Origin: Spirogloea muscicola
Lineage: Eukaryota; Streptophyta; Zygnematophyceae; Spirogloeales; Spirogloeaceae
Length of the DNA stretch: 30,165 bases
Assembly: GCA_009602725.1 (NCBI GenBank)
Contig: WELB01000276.1
Span: 84,861 to 115,025, forward strand
Reading direction: 5' to 3'
Shown in pieces: positions 11,051 through 20,324 of this stretch. Position 1 is the stretch's first letter, and every line of letters starts with the position of its first letter. The position numbers and the translations under genes were made by a program. A model generated the notes under the pieces. That model saw nothing but the letters and a program-made list of their open reading frames with translations, ran no database searches and was not told the DNA's origin.

Positions 11051-11154
11051 CCCAGCATGCAATGGAGCAAACCTGTGTCGTGCTATATCCCGTCGATGGC
11101 TTATTTGTGTCGATCTAACTAGGACAGCTGACTTGGCTTGACAAGTGGCTTCTT

Positions 11155-11300
11155 AGGCTGGGTCATACACTTTTGGGTGTGATTCATGCCAAGGATGTAG
11201 GACCACTTCTCTCTTCCTTCCTCTCTCTCTCTGGCTTCCTGGCTGGGTCATACACTTTTGGGTGTGATTCAAGCTAAGGATGAAGGACCACTTCTCTTTC
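11155..11300. repeat. Tandem duplication, about 84-bp spacing
   Basis: Two copies share GCTGGGTCATACACTTTTGG, GTGTGATTCA and GGACCACTTCTCT. The first starts near 11158 and the second near 11242. They are separated by a short CTCTCT run. I see no gene in them. Confidence 0.75.
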
Positions 11301-11435
11301 AACTACAGGTTCTGATTTAAACAGTTCTTTACTTCTTCTTATGTTGTGAGTCTGTTAACAATTCTCAATGTTGGCCTCTCATCGGACTGTTTCTTTTCAG
11401 CCTGGCTAACGGGATTGACAGTTCCTTTCGCTGTC

Positions 11436-11742
11436 GAACGAAGTGGTCTTCCCTCCTCCATCGCCTGGCACTGCATGTTGATGCCCACCGACGTAGTCGG
11501 GCGGGTAGCTTAGGGCATTCTAGCGTCCCGCAAGCCATCGTAGCATGCTATAGGATGCGGATATCATTAAGTCTGCAGGCGCTCCCAGGCACTCGCGATT
11601 CACCAGCGTGCTGGTCGTGCATTAGCCCAGGCTAGTGGCTTCCGTGGTGGTGGTTTGGCGCCAAGCTATATTGTCAGATAGCTTATAGCTTGTCAGATAT
11701 GCATGTGCTCATTCGGGGATGTAAGTGTCCCCCTCAGCTTGT
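11436..11742 (+). mobile_element. Retroelement subfamily A, 5'-truncated copy
   Basis: Homology to the long copy at 21170-21450 starts abruptly near 11436 (CGAACGAAGTGGTCTTCCCT) and runs through the conserved GTCGGGCGGGTAGCTTAG to the C-terminal SDMHVLIRG. Small indels break the frame, and a local duplication (AGCTTATAGCTTGTCAGAT) lies near 11677. The final RGY-stop codons read RG-C-K, so this copy is decayed. Confidence 0.8.
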
Positions 11743-11744
11743 AC

Positions 11745-11992
11745 TTCAAGCCCTGCGAGGTGATTTTCTTCGGAAGAGCTGTCGCCCTGACGGAATCCGG
11801 AGGCAGCAGGAAACCCTGGCGCAGGTGTATCGCATGCGCTTGGTCGTCTCGCTGCAGCGGTCCATGGCTCGCGCGCTGCATCTCTGCGCCGGTCGTGCCC
11901 TTGCTGCCGCCTCTGGCCCTAGCCAGGGGACCCGCTACCAGGAGACTAGTCTTTCCGACCTGCGGCTGTTAGTAGGGGTTACTGAATGTCAG
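11745..11992 (+). mobile_element. Retroelement subfamily B fragment between two A fragments
   Basis: This fragment encodes LAQVYRMRLVVSLQRSMARA and then LHLCAGRALAAASGPSQGTR, matching subfamily B at 16900-17083 and, reversed, at 19264-19470. It ends in DLRLL followed by a one-base disruption of the RGY-stop signature at about 11964-11992. Subfamily A sequence lies on both sides, so either B inserted next to A or two insertions landed in series. Confidence 0.75.
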
Positions 11993-12065
11993 GTAGCTAC
12001 TTGCTTCTGTGAGTGCTTTAGCGCTTTCCCTGGCCCTTTGGACTTGGTTGACTCTTTGTTCTGGG

Positions 12066-12236
12066 CTTCCGTGGTGGTGGTTTGGCTCCTCAGTATAGCT
12101 TGTCAGATATGCGTGTGCTCACTCTGGGATATTTAGTGTCCCCCTTAGCCAGCTCATTACCCAGTTAACAGGACATTTGTAAGGCTAGGATTGGCCTCCC
12201 TTTCAAAATCATGCGCACCGCGCGCCTTCTTCTTTC
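12066..12236 (+). mobile_element. Retroelement subfamily A, 3' terminus
   Basis: It starts at CTTCCGTGGTGGTGGTTTGG, runs through a decayed DMRVLTLGY and the GTGTCCCCC tail, and ends with the block from GGCCTCCCTTTCAAA to GCGCGCCTTCT. Only about 170 bp of the 3' end is present. Confidence 0.75.
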
Positions 12237-13141
12237 GCTTTGTTAACTGTGAAGTCTAGCAAGTCAGCATTTGTCTTTATCTAGACTTATCGACGTCATC
12301 GCGCAGTCAATGCCCTCTCGCATGACACCTTACATTAGGGTCTCCAGAGCAATTCAGGATGATCTGGCAAGACATTTTTTGAAGTTGCTTCAACAGCCAG
12401 TGCCAAACCTTGACAATACTGTCGTTTGATCATGCATGTCCACCAAAAAATAATCTGCTTGAATGCAGCACGCAACTTCCTAGCGAGGGAAAGATACTGG
12501 CAAAAGTTCTGAGACCTGGCACAGATGACCTCCAACTTGGTATAGATTGACCTCCATTTCGAATATATTTGTTGGTCTGTCAAAAATTATCAAGTTAGGC
12601 AACTGGTAATGTTGAACAATGGGTGACCTGTGCTGGCTAAGTCCGACTTAATCAGGTGCCACACTGGTGCCTCAAGGCCAAAGTTTTCAGCCTTGTCCAC
12701 TTGCTCTTATGCTCTGACTACGTTGAGACCCATGTGAGGACAAACAATGAAGCTAAAGAGCAGCTACCTGTCAAAGTTGAATGAAGAAGATAGGCAATTG
12801 CTAAGCTAAAAATGCCCTTGCAAGAGAGCCATAAACCTCCTGCCTTGGTCGCTTCATTTGGCAAGTCACTCCATGTGACACCTAGATGAGCTTGACTAAC
12901 AAGAGGCCCATGTAGAAAGAACAATGTAAGAGAGGCTGCATGCCTCATGTGTATGAAGCGCCCGAATAGCTGGTGCCTGGTAGGACTTTGCAAGAGAGCA
13001 GATAGCCTGATCAAGCTATGACCAGTGAGCTGAACTCCTCGCCAGTGTTTGCCATGCACGTTTGAGTACAAGAGCACATCACTGTCGCGAGCAGGTAGCA
13101 GCCGGTTATCTTGCAGTCTTGTGGCTTCATCAAGCTGGAGA
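12237..13141. other. No recognised gene; 3' flank of desaturase
   Basis: This region holds a long minus-strand frame (13596-12718) that overlaps the last desaturase exon in another phase and shows no family motif. The rest is lower-GC sequence without recognisable exons. It probably includes the desaturase 3' untranslated region. Confidence 0.4.
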
Positions 13142-15806
13142 CTATCCATGAGCGTTGATGGCATCCCAGAAAGCCGGGTGAAGAGATGGCGTCTTGGCAT
13201 CCATGGGGAGCTTGCGAGCCTGCAATGCGGCCTTGCGCATTGTTCCAAACACTCTCCTCTGTCCCTCCTGCAGATGAGCTCTTGCATCAGATGCGGATGA
13301 TGAGGATAGGCTAATGCCATACTAGTAGAAGTGAGGGATGGATAAAAGTGAGATATAACACCTTCATAGCTCAAGTACAGCAGAGAGGAGGGCTCACAAA
13401 GAAGCTGGCAGACTGCAGAATGATGCCATGGGACTTGAGCCATGGGCGCACTATCTCCTGGATACGCCGCAGCTTGTGCCGAGCTGCGCGGGGAAACAAA
13501 TGGTGCTCCACCTGGAACTGGAGGCCACCATGGAACCAGTCCAACTGCACCCCCCACACCATGCAATTGCTTCTTGTGAGGCTTTGTCACAGTCACTGGC
13601 TACATTTTGTCTGCTCTTGAAAGCTCTGCCTGCTTGGCACATATTGCAGGACATCAAAGCCTTTCTAAGGCTTCAGGGCCAATTTACACTCGACCGGTCG
13701 GTCACGGCTGTAGGGTACATGTCGCGCTTTGTATTGACGCTCGAAGTCAAGACTTTGCCAATTCGAGGCCAAGGCGAGGCCAATGAGTGACCGACCGGTC
13801 TAGTGTAAATTGGCCTTCAGAATCATGTTGGCAACTTCATTGACAAAGTTGCCATGTTGATGGAAATAAAGTAGCTCTCTTACCCACGTCGGGCAATCAA
13901 CGTCCAAAGTGGTCCCAACCTGTAGCTCCGCCCACGTCAACTCCGGCCTTCCCATGTAAGTAGGCATTGCAAAGTGGCTCAATGTGATCTGGAGAAGAAG
14001 CAGCAGCATACGGAAGCGTCAGCATGTCATCTGACCTGCTAGTCATTAAGCTGATAAGAGTTGTGAAGAAGATCAGAGCAGTATCGCTGGGCTGTATTGT
14101 TTCTTAGGTAAGTTTGACGTGACCTGGATATGCAGCAAACCAGCAGTCATATAAGTCAAAACCCCAAAAAGCAACCTGTGCTGCAAGCTGCAAAGTGACA
14201 TGTAACATGAGCATCAGGTCTTTTGCTGATATTGTGGTGTCAAGACAGTGATTCACAAAGTTACATGTGTCCACTAAGGGAGGCCTCACAAACACACAGG
14301 GCAATGACATTGCACATAGTGCTGTGATGATGCGTCATCTTTCTTGCACAAAAGTTTCAGGTGAGCGCACCTTGGCAGCGCATACAGGAGGCTACCAAAC
14401 CAAGAGGCATACAGCACAAGCCCCACAAGCTCGGCCACGGGATTGGGCTGCTTGATCCCCGTTAATAGGAGGTGGAGGGTCTGTGCGTGAAGGTTGATGC
14501 GAGCGACCGCCATGATTGGGTAGAAGGTCCAGTGCTGATAGCTGACCAGGAAGCGTGCGACTTTGTCAAAGGTGATTGCGCAGTTGTGGTACCGCGAGAA
14601 GAAGCTCGCAAATATCTTGTCGGAGATGGCAAAGACGGGCAGGTGCTGCAGGTCGGGGTCGCAGTCAAGGCTGTTCGAGACAATGTGGTGCACATAGTGT
14701 GTTCTCTGCATGAGCACATGGTGCCAAGGTTGAGTGCCCCCAGCTGCAAACGGCAGGCTGTGACCACTGCGCAAGATGGTGTGGCCACTAGCACGTGCAT
14801 CGGGGGCCAGACGCCGAAGCATTAGTCCTCGGTGGCAGCAAGGGCACTGAAGGGGTTGAGTGCAAGCAGCACCTTCCACCAGCCGATGCCGATCCCCGTC
14901 ATGACATTGCCGACAAAGAGCCCGATGGTATCGTCCGTCGCCCTGTGACGAGTGATGCTGTTGTGACCGGCATCGTGGCCCACGAAGCTGGCCTGGTTCA
15001 TTACGCAGCCCAGGGCAATGGCGCAGGCCGCGTGCACGACGGCACTTGTGCTGTACACGACGCCAGCCACTATGGCGCACATTGTGAGCGAGCAGGTAGC
15101 CAGCAGCAGCCAGTACGGCCGCAGGTCGGTCGTGAAGAAGCCCGCAGCCTCCATGTCCTTGACAAGCTGCCGGTGCTCAGCCATGATGGCAGGCACATCC
15201 TCCTCCGGCGCGTACTCGCCGACGTACAATGCCGAGGTCGGGAGCACCTTCCAGACCTGGAGCAGCATCCCGAGCTAGCGAGTCACAAGCGGCGACGAGG
15301 CTAACAGTGCCTCGCGCGTTGCACCGTCTCAGAGGCGAGTACTCGAGCTGCGGGTCATGGTTCTGTAGTTGGCCGGCGGCACCATTGCAGAGGCGAGTGC
15401 TCGAGCTGCGAGTCATGGTCCTGTGGCCGGCCGGCTGTGGGCCCGGCGCCGCGCCAGCCTGCGCCATTAGGGCTGCAGAGAGCATGGCGGGGGCGGCACC
15501 TTGGCCGGGTGGAGCGCCAGGAAGGCGTCGGTGGCGTCGAGGCCGGCCATGTTGGCAATGACCAGCTCGCCGCCGGGGTGGCGGGGGATCCAGTCGGACA
15601 CATCGTACACCTGCGCCACCCCGGGGTGGCGGGAGGGCAGCAGGGCGCGTCAGCGGCGGCGCTGGCGCGGGCAGGGCGCGCCGCGGAGGAGGAGCCGGCG
15701 GGGGGGACAGGGTGCGGACATGGCCGGCGATGGCGAGCCAGCAGTCGGACGGCGAGGCGTGCTTGGCCAGCTCCGCGGGGCCTACGGCGCCGCGAGGCGG
15801 CGGCGT
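13142..15806 (-). CDS. Cytochrome b5-fused front-end desaturase, sphingolipid delta-8 type, 5'-incomplete
   Basis: Eight exons: 15806-15720, 15610-15500, 15256-14873, 14705-14371, 14187-14124, 13988-13884, 13544-13398 and 13267-13142. All phases agree and about 452 residues are readable. The start codon lies in the adjacent N gap; plant homologues are about 450 residues, so little is missing. The cytochrome b5 domain has ELAKHASPSDCWLAIAGHVY and haem-binding HPGGELVIANMAG. The three histidine boxes are HDAGH, HYVHH (in RTHYVHHIVSN) and QVEHH (in GGLQFQVEHHLFPR). NSLDCDPDLQHLPVFAIS, ARFLVSYQHWTFYPIMAVAR and LDWFHGGLQFQ resemble plant delta-8 sphingolipid desaturases more than acyl-lipid delta-6 enzymes. 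Such enzymes use electrons from the fused b5 domain to desaturate long-chain bases in the endoplasmic reticulum. The substrate is inferred, and delta-6 or delta-5 acyl activity remains possible. One intron carries a MITE-like element. Confidence 0.92.
13677..13815. mobile_element. MITE-like element in a desaturase intron
   Basis: A 139-bp element is bounded by near-perfect 29-bp terminal inverted repeats. The left begins GGCCAATTTACACTCGACC and the right end is its reverse complement with a single mismatch. Both arms include the palindromic core ACCGGT. The 5-bp sequence TTCAG flanks it directly on both sides (13672-13676 and 13816-13820), as expected of a target-site duplication. It is non-coding and lies within the intron between desaturase exons 13988-13884 and 13544-13398. 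The superfamily cannot be assigned from these ends. Confidence 0.88.
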
Positions 15807-15807
15807 C

Positions 15808-15925
15808 NNNNNNNNNNNNNNNNNNNNNNNNNNNNNNNNNNNNNNNNNNNNNNNNNNNNNNNNNNNNNNNNNNNNNNNNNNNNNNNNNNNNNNNNNNNNN
15901 NNNNNNNNNNNNNNNNNNNNNNNNN
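15808..15925. other. Assembly gap of 118 N
   Basis: The gap is unknown sequence. On its left lies the first readable codons of the desaturase, on its right a reversed retroelement tail. It therefore hides the desaturase start codon and probably the promoter junction. Confidence 1.
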
Positions 15926-16090
15926 GAAGGCGCGCGGGGCGCATGAATTGAAAGGGAGGCCAATTCAAGCCAATACATTGTTCAGGCAGAGTCGAGTGCA
16001 GACTAAACAATGCTACATAATACGGAGACCTAATCTAAGGTACCTAAGATGACATTAGTACCCACGGGTGAGCACAAACAAATCTGACAA
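15926..16090 (-). mobile_element. Reversed retroelement 3'-end pieces
   Basis: At 15926-15963 is the reverse complement of the subfamily A terminal block (GAAGGCGCGCGGGGCGCATG). At 16085-16055 the minus strand encodes DLFVLTRGY and a stop, the C-terminal signature shared by all the retroelement fragments here. Between them is sequence with no other recognisable feature. Confidence 0.6.
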
Positions 16091-16499
16091 AGGGGGAATG
16101 GGCTGTGAAAGGAGCTCGTTTCAGAAGGCGGGGCCGGGGCGATGGGCGGTGGGCGGCCAGCCCAAAGCGATGGTAGCTCCAACAGGGGACTGAACGAAGG
16201 AAGCGCGCGATCCGTGGGAGAAAGCGCGTAGCGGCGGGCAGCGCGCCACGCGGCAGGCCGGGCGGGGCCCGCACGGCGAGGCACCAGGGCGGGGGGCGGC
16301 CCGGCGCGCCTGCGCGGAAGGTGCTGGGCGCCGTCACCGCCGCCGCCACCGCAACAAGGACAACGGGCATTGGGGCGAGCGCGACCAGACACACGTCCCA
16401 ACGGCAAGGGCACGCGCGCGGCAGCGAGCGGCCCCCTGCTCCCCAGCCCGTACGGGGCCCTGCCGCAGTCAGTCCTGGCGGCGAGCTGCGGCTCGTCCC
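16091..16499. other. GC-rich stretch, no recognised gene
   Basis: The stretch is strongly GC-rich, with long open frames on both strands that are probably compositional. The minus-strand frame through 16571-16044 contains a hydrophobic run (MPVVLVAVAAAVTAPS) but no supporting exon structure. Its first part is antisense to a retroelement segment repeated at 20160-20215. Confidence 0.4.
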
Positions 16500-17085
16500 C
16501 CGTCCAACTCTCAGCGTGCTTGCCTCGTGCTTGGCCACGCAGGCCCTCCAGTCACTCCAGACACTCTCCATATCTTTTGCCCATCGACTGGACTGGGTCC
16601 GAGGGGGGCCCGAAAGCGCCGGACCCCGGGAGCACTGCCTCGTTACCTCAGCTTATTCTTTGCCCAGTTTGATTGTGTATCGTCTTGTCTCATTAGCCCC
16701 CTCCTACAACTTTCTCTTCGATCTTCTTACAGAAAAGCAGCGCTTTCAACCCGTTCTGAGCATTTTCAGGCCCCTTCGTCGCTGCTTAGCGCTTCAGGCC
16801 CCTCCGTCATTTGGCCCCTTCGGACCGTCGTCAATGCTCAACCAGCTCGCCGGCCACGCCATCGCCCGTCGCTTTCATGGGAAGCCGGTGGACTTCCCTG
16901 CAGCCGGGTCGCTGGCGCAAGTATACCGCATGCGCCTGGCCTTCTCGCTGCATGAAGTGTATGGCCCGCGCGCTGCACCTTCGTGCCGGCAGAGCCCTGG
17001 CTGCTGCCTCTGGCTCTGGCCAGGGAACCCACTTCCAGGAGCCTGGCATCTCTGATCTGCGGCTGCTTAGCAGGGGTTACTGAGT
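16500..17085 (+). mobile_element. Retroelement subfamily B, longer 3' copy with frameshift
   Basis: The plus frame reads LNQLAGHAIARRFHGKPVDF and AAGSLAQVYRMRLAFSL, then shifts frame near 16950 into MARALHLRAGRALAAASGSG and ends GISDLRLLSRGY with a stop at 17081-17083. The shift shows the copy is dead. The stretch around 16517-16565 (LATQALQSLQTLS) recurs in reverse at about 20160-20200. Downstream is the subfamily B tail. Confidence 0.75.
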
Positions 17086-18595
17086 GACTCGTAGCTGCTT
17101 TATTTCTTCTTGTGCTTGTTTTTCTTAGCGCTTCCTCTGGCCCCTTCACGTACTTCGTTCACTCTTTTTCGGGCTGGCTTTTCCAGCCCCTATCCTCAAT
17201 GGGCGAGCCCTTTCTTCTTTGTCAATTCTTTTCGGGCTGGCTTTGCCAGCCCCCTTCTCTATGGGCGAGCACTTCTCCCTCTCTCTCTCGCTTTTCCCAG
17301 CCCTTGTCCCCATTCTTCAATTGGGAGAAGAAAGTTGCTCGCCCACAGAGAGAAGTGCTCGCCCATAGAGAAGAGGGCTGGCAAAGCCAGCGCAAAAAGA
17401 ATGGACATCTGGGAGAGCCACCTTCTTCAACGTAAGGGAAGTACTTCAGCCCCTTCTTTTATTCTTCTTTTCTCTTCTTCCAAAGAAATAGCTCTTTCAA
17501 TGTAAGGCAATTGCTGTGAGTGGCCGGCCCAAAGAAGAAAGTGCTCGCCCATAGAGAAGTGCTGGCCCAAAGAAGAAGTGGCACTCCCAATGGGGGCAAG
17601 GGCTGTGAAAAGCCAGCCCGAAAAGCATTGACAAAGGTTTGAAGGGGGCCAACAACGCTTAGCAGCTACGAAGGGGCCTGAAGAAGCTATGTCAGCACGG
17701 GGGGAGGATGAAACACTCAGTAGTTACGAGTGAGGAGCCTCAAATCCAACAGACTAGCTGCCGGAAAACTATTCCCCTGACGAAAGCAGGAGGCCGCAGC
17801 GAGAGCACGGCCAGCACGCAGATGCAAGGCTTGGGCCATGGACCGCTGGAGGGAAGGAGAAAGAGGCCCAAAAGACTTGGACAAGGTCTAATAGAGAAAA
17901 GTGCTCGCCCAAAGAGAAGAGGGGCTGGCAAAGCCAGCCCAAAACGAATGGACAATGTCCAAAGCCAAAGAAAGAAGAAGAAATGGCACTCCCAATGGGG
18001 GCAAGGGCTGTGAAAAGTCAGCCCGAGAAGAATTGACAAAGGTTCGAAGGGGCCAGAAGGGGCCAAAGAAAGAGGAGCCGGAAAAGGACTACACTACAAA
18101 ACTCAAGACGATGCAGAGGGAAGCTCAGTACCCGCGGGTGAGCAACTTCGGGTCTGGAAGGGCCAGAAGAAACAGCGCTTCCAAAATTGACCGGTGCCTG
18201 TGAGAGGCCAGCCCAAAGAAGAAGTGGATCTCCCAATTGGGGCAAGGGCTGTGGAAAGCCAGCCCGGGATAAAGGGACAAAGGTTCGAAGGGCCAAATGA
18301 CGGAGGGGCCTTAAAAGCTATGTCATCAGAACGGGTGTAGGATGGACCACTCAGTAGCTACGGGTGAGGAGCCCCAAATCCGCTAGCTGCCGGAAAAGAA
18401 TCCCCAGCCCGAAAGAATGGACAATGGGCTGAAGGGACCGGATGTAGAAAAAGCAAGATACTAATCGCAGAGACGGCAGCAAGGGGCTCTCAGTAACCTC
18501 TGGACAGTAAGTGCCAGAAGGGGCAAAACAAAACCCTAAACTACCATCCGTGACATCTGCGGATGGACGCTCATCTTTTACAAACCATTCACTGG
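17086..18595. repeat. Mosaic of retroelement 3' tails in both orientations
   Basis: No gene is seen. The stretch is built from repeated tail motifs: GGGCTGGCTTTGCCAGCCC or its reverse, ATGGGCGAGCACTTCTC, GGACAATGTCC, CCCAATGGGGGCAAGGGCTG and AGGAGCCGGAAAAGGACTAC. Reversed RGY-stop signatures mark separate insertions at about 17718-17745, 18127-18156 and 18353-18385. Plus-strand tails run to about 17330 and then give way to minus-strand tails. This is the densest cluster of insertions in the window. Confidence 0.7.
17239..17388. repeat. Imperfect inverted repeat of tail units
   Basis: The left arm (about 17239-17284, GGCTTTGCCAGCCCCCTTCT and on) and right arm (about 17348-17388, ending AGGGCTGGCAAAGCC) are near reverse complements over about 41-46 bp. 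They are separated by roughly 63 bp. The arms are retroelement tails lying head to head. Confidence 0.7.
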
Positions 18596-18660
18596 CTTGC
18601 TTTGGCCTCCCTTCAGTTTCATGTGCACCACGCGCCTTCTTTCCTCTCTCTTACCAGGAG
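18596..18660 (+). mobile_element. Subfamily A terminal block, solitary
   Basis: An isolated copy of the subfamily A end block (TTTGGCCTCCCTTCAGTTTC through CACGCGCCTTCT) is followed by CTCTCTC and has no coding part. It is diverged from the other copies. Confidence 0.6.
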
Positions 18661-18804
18661 AAGGGGCGAGGGCTAAGAGAGGCCAGCCCCTTCCAGGAGG
18701 GGGGGGGGCGTGGCTGGGAGAGGCCAGCCCAGACTTAAGAATGAACAAAGTTCAAAGGGGCCAGCGAAAGCGCTAAAGCTAGCACACATAGAATTAAGAA
18801 GCTA

Positions 18805-18850
18805 CGAAGCACTCAGTTAGCCCTGCTAAGCAGCCGCAGGTCAGAGATGT
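18805..18850 (-). mobile_element. Reversed C-terminal signature remnant
   Basis: On the minus strand the sequence reads DLRLLSRAN and a stop, a mutated version of the DLRLLSRGY-stop ending at 17054-17083. It marks another reversed subfamily B insertion. Confidence 0.5.
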
Positions 18851-18960
18851 CGAAATTCTTGCTCTGATAGCCCTCGTCTTGACGCAAATGCGTACATGAT
18901 CACAAAGAATTGAGAGTATCACGAAGGGTTGCCTGATTACACGCAGAGCCGGCGAGCACT

Positions 18961-19145
18961 CAGCTTCACCTGGCCGCACACAGAACTGCCGCACACATAG
19001 CACCGCCTCACCGCACACAGAGCCGCCGCGCACGCAGCGCCGCCTCGCCTCACACAGAGTCGCCGCGCACACAGCGCCGCCTCGCCTTACACAGAGCCGC
19101 CGCGCACACAGCGCCGCCTTGCCGCACACAGAGCTGCAAGAGTGT
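18961..19145. repeat. 37-bp minisatellite
   Basis: About four and a half copies of a 37-bp unit, such as AGCGCCGCCTCGCCTTACAC followed by AGAGCCGCCGCGCACAC, start at 18999, 19036, 19073 and 19110 with exactly constant spacing. Copies differ by a few substitutions. The period is not a multiple of three, so it is unlikely to code. A minus-strand open frame through it is rich in Cys and Arg, which I take as compositional. Confidence 0.9.
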
Positions 19146-19263
19146 TTGGGCCAATTACGCGCCAAGCCGGGGCCTCCCCTTATCTAGGGAGTTTCTCATC
19201 GGCATAGAAGAATAGGCATAGTGGGTGATTATACCGACCCACTGATTCACCATATATCTATAT

Positions 19264-19583
19264 TCAACAAGAGAAAGGTCTCCTGGTAGCAGGTCCCCTG
19301 GCCAGGGCCAGAGGCTGCAGCCAAGGCACGACCAGCACGCAGATGCAGCGCGCGAGCCATGGATCTCTGCAGCGAGACGGACAGGCGCATGCGGTACACC
19401 TGCGCGAGCGAGCCTGCTGCATGGATATCCACCGGCTCCCCATGGTATCGGAGGGAAATAGCGTGACGTGAGAGCTGGTTGAGCAGCTCGAGCCACCGAG
19501 CGCCCAAAGCACCGGGGGTGTCGATGGCGAGCGGGAAGAATTCGTCTTCCCGCGGGTGGTCGGCGTACTTCAACTCGAAAGAA
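19264..19583 (-). mobile_element. Retroelement subfamily B, reversed copy
   Basis: The minus strand encodes a clean stretch: KYADHPREDEFFPLAIDTPG, LGARWLELLNQLSRHAISLR, PVDIHAAGSLAQVYRMRLSV and RALHLRAGRALAAASG. This is homologous to the subfamily A protein around KKERHYSDHFFPYAMDIYGG, showing A and B are diverged relatives. The frame ends in unrelated sequence before the usual SDLxLLxRGY ending, so the 3' end is lost. This is the best-preserved B coding segment in the window. Confidence 0.75.
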
Positions 19584-20300
19584 GAAGCTTGCCCAGTTTA
19601 AGAAGGTGGCTGGGAATGAAGAAGAAGTGGCTCTCCCAATGGGGGCAAGGGCTGTGATAAGCCAGCCCGACAATAATTGACAAGGTTCGAAGGGGCCAAG
19701 TTAGGAAGGGGCCAAAAGCGCCATCTCACAACTGGGGTAGGATGAACCACTCAATAACTACGAGTGAGGAGCTGGGAAGGCCAGCCCGAAAAGAGTGGAC
19801 AAGATCCAAAGAGCCGAAAGGTGCCTAAACCACACAGCTATGCACGAGACTACAGCGCAGGGGAGCTTAGTAACCCTGAGTTAGCAGCAGCAAGTCGGAG
19901 TAACTTGCAGCTGGAAAAGAGGCACCCCGACGAGACGAAAGACAAATAGGTAATGGAGAAGAGACTCTTCCAGTAAAGGGCGATGGCTGTGATTGGCCAG
20001 CCCAGAAAAACGAATATACGAAGTTTGAACGGGCCAGAGAAGGAAGGACACGGTTGCGACAACCTTGGGGTTCAATAAGCTCCCGTGTTGACAGCCGCAA
20101 GTCGGAAAGAACAGCAGCCGGCAAGCATGAGAGTGGCTCCTCCAAAAGCAGTGGAGTGTATCGAGTGATGGAGGGCCTGAGTGGCCAAGTACAAAGGCAA
20201 GCACATCGACACATGTGCATGACCTGCTGCTAAGCTGACCCGTCCAATAACCACGAGTCAGCACATAGAGATCGCTGACTGGAATCCGAGTACAGTACCG
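19584..20300. repeat. Further reversed retroelement tails (B/C)
   Basis: Minus-strand C-terminal signatures occur at about 19900-19868 (SDLLLLTQGY and stop, after GASFPAASY, so subfamily C), 20100-20075 (DLRLSTREL, decayed) and 20280-20253 (SDLYVLTRGY without its stop). A reversed LLTRSY-like remnant lies near 19750-19770. Tail motifs such as CCCAATGGGGGCAAGGGCTG recur between them. I see no gene. Confidence 0.6.
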
Positions 20301-20324
20301 GACGGCAGATTTGACAAGCCTTCC

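Noticed and set aside
12718-13596. 292-residue minus-strand open frame over the desaturase 3' end
   Set aside because: The desaturase exons 13544-13398 and 13267-13142 use other frames and match the family to the last residues; this frame is a shadow.
18961-19145. CRISPR-like array
   Set aside because: The units are contiguous without unique spacers and the context is eukaryotic, so it is a minisatellite.
18794-19165. Cys/Arg-rich repetitive minus-strand open frame
   Set aside because: It is produced by the 37-bp minisatellite, whose period changes frame at every unit, so it is not a genuine repeat protein.
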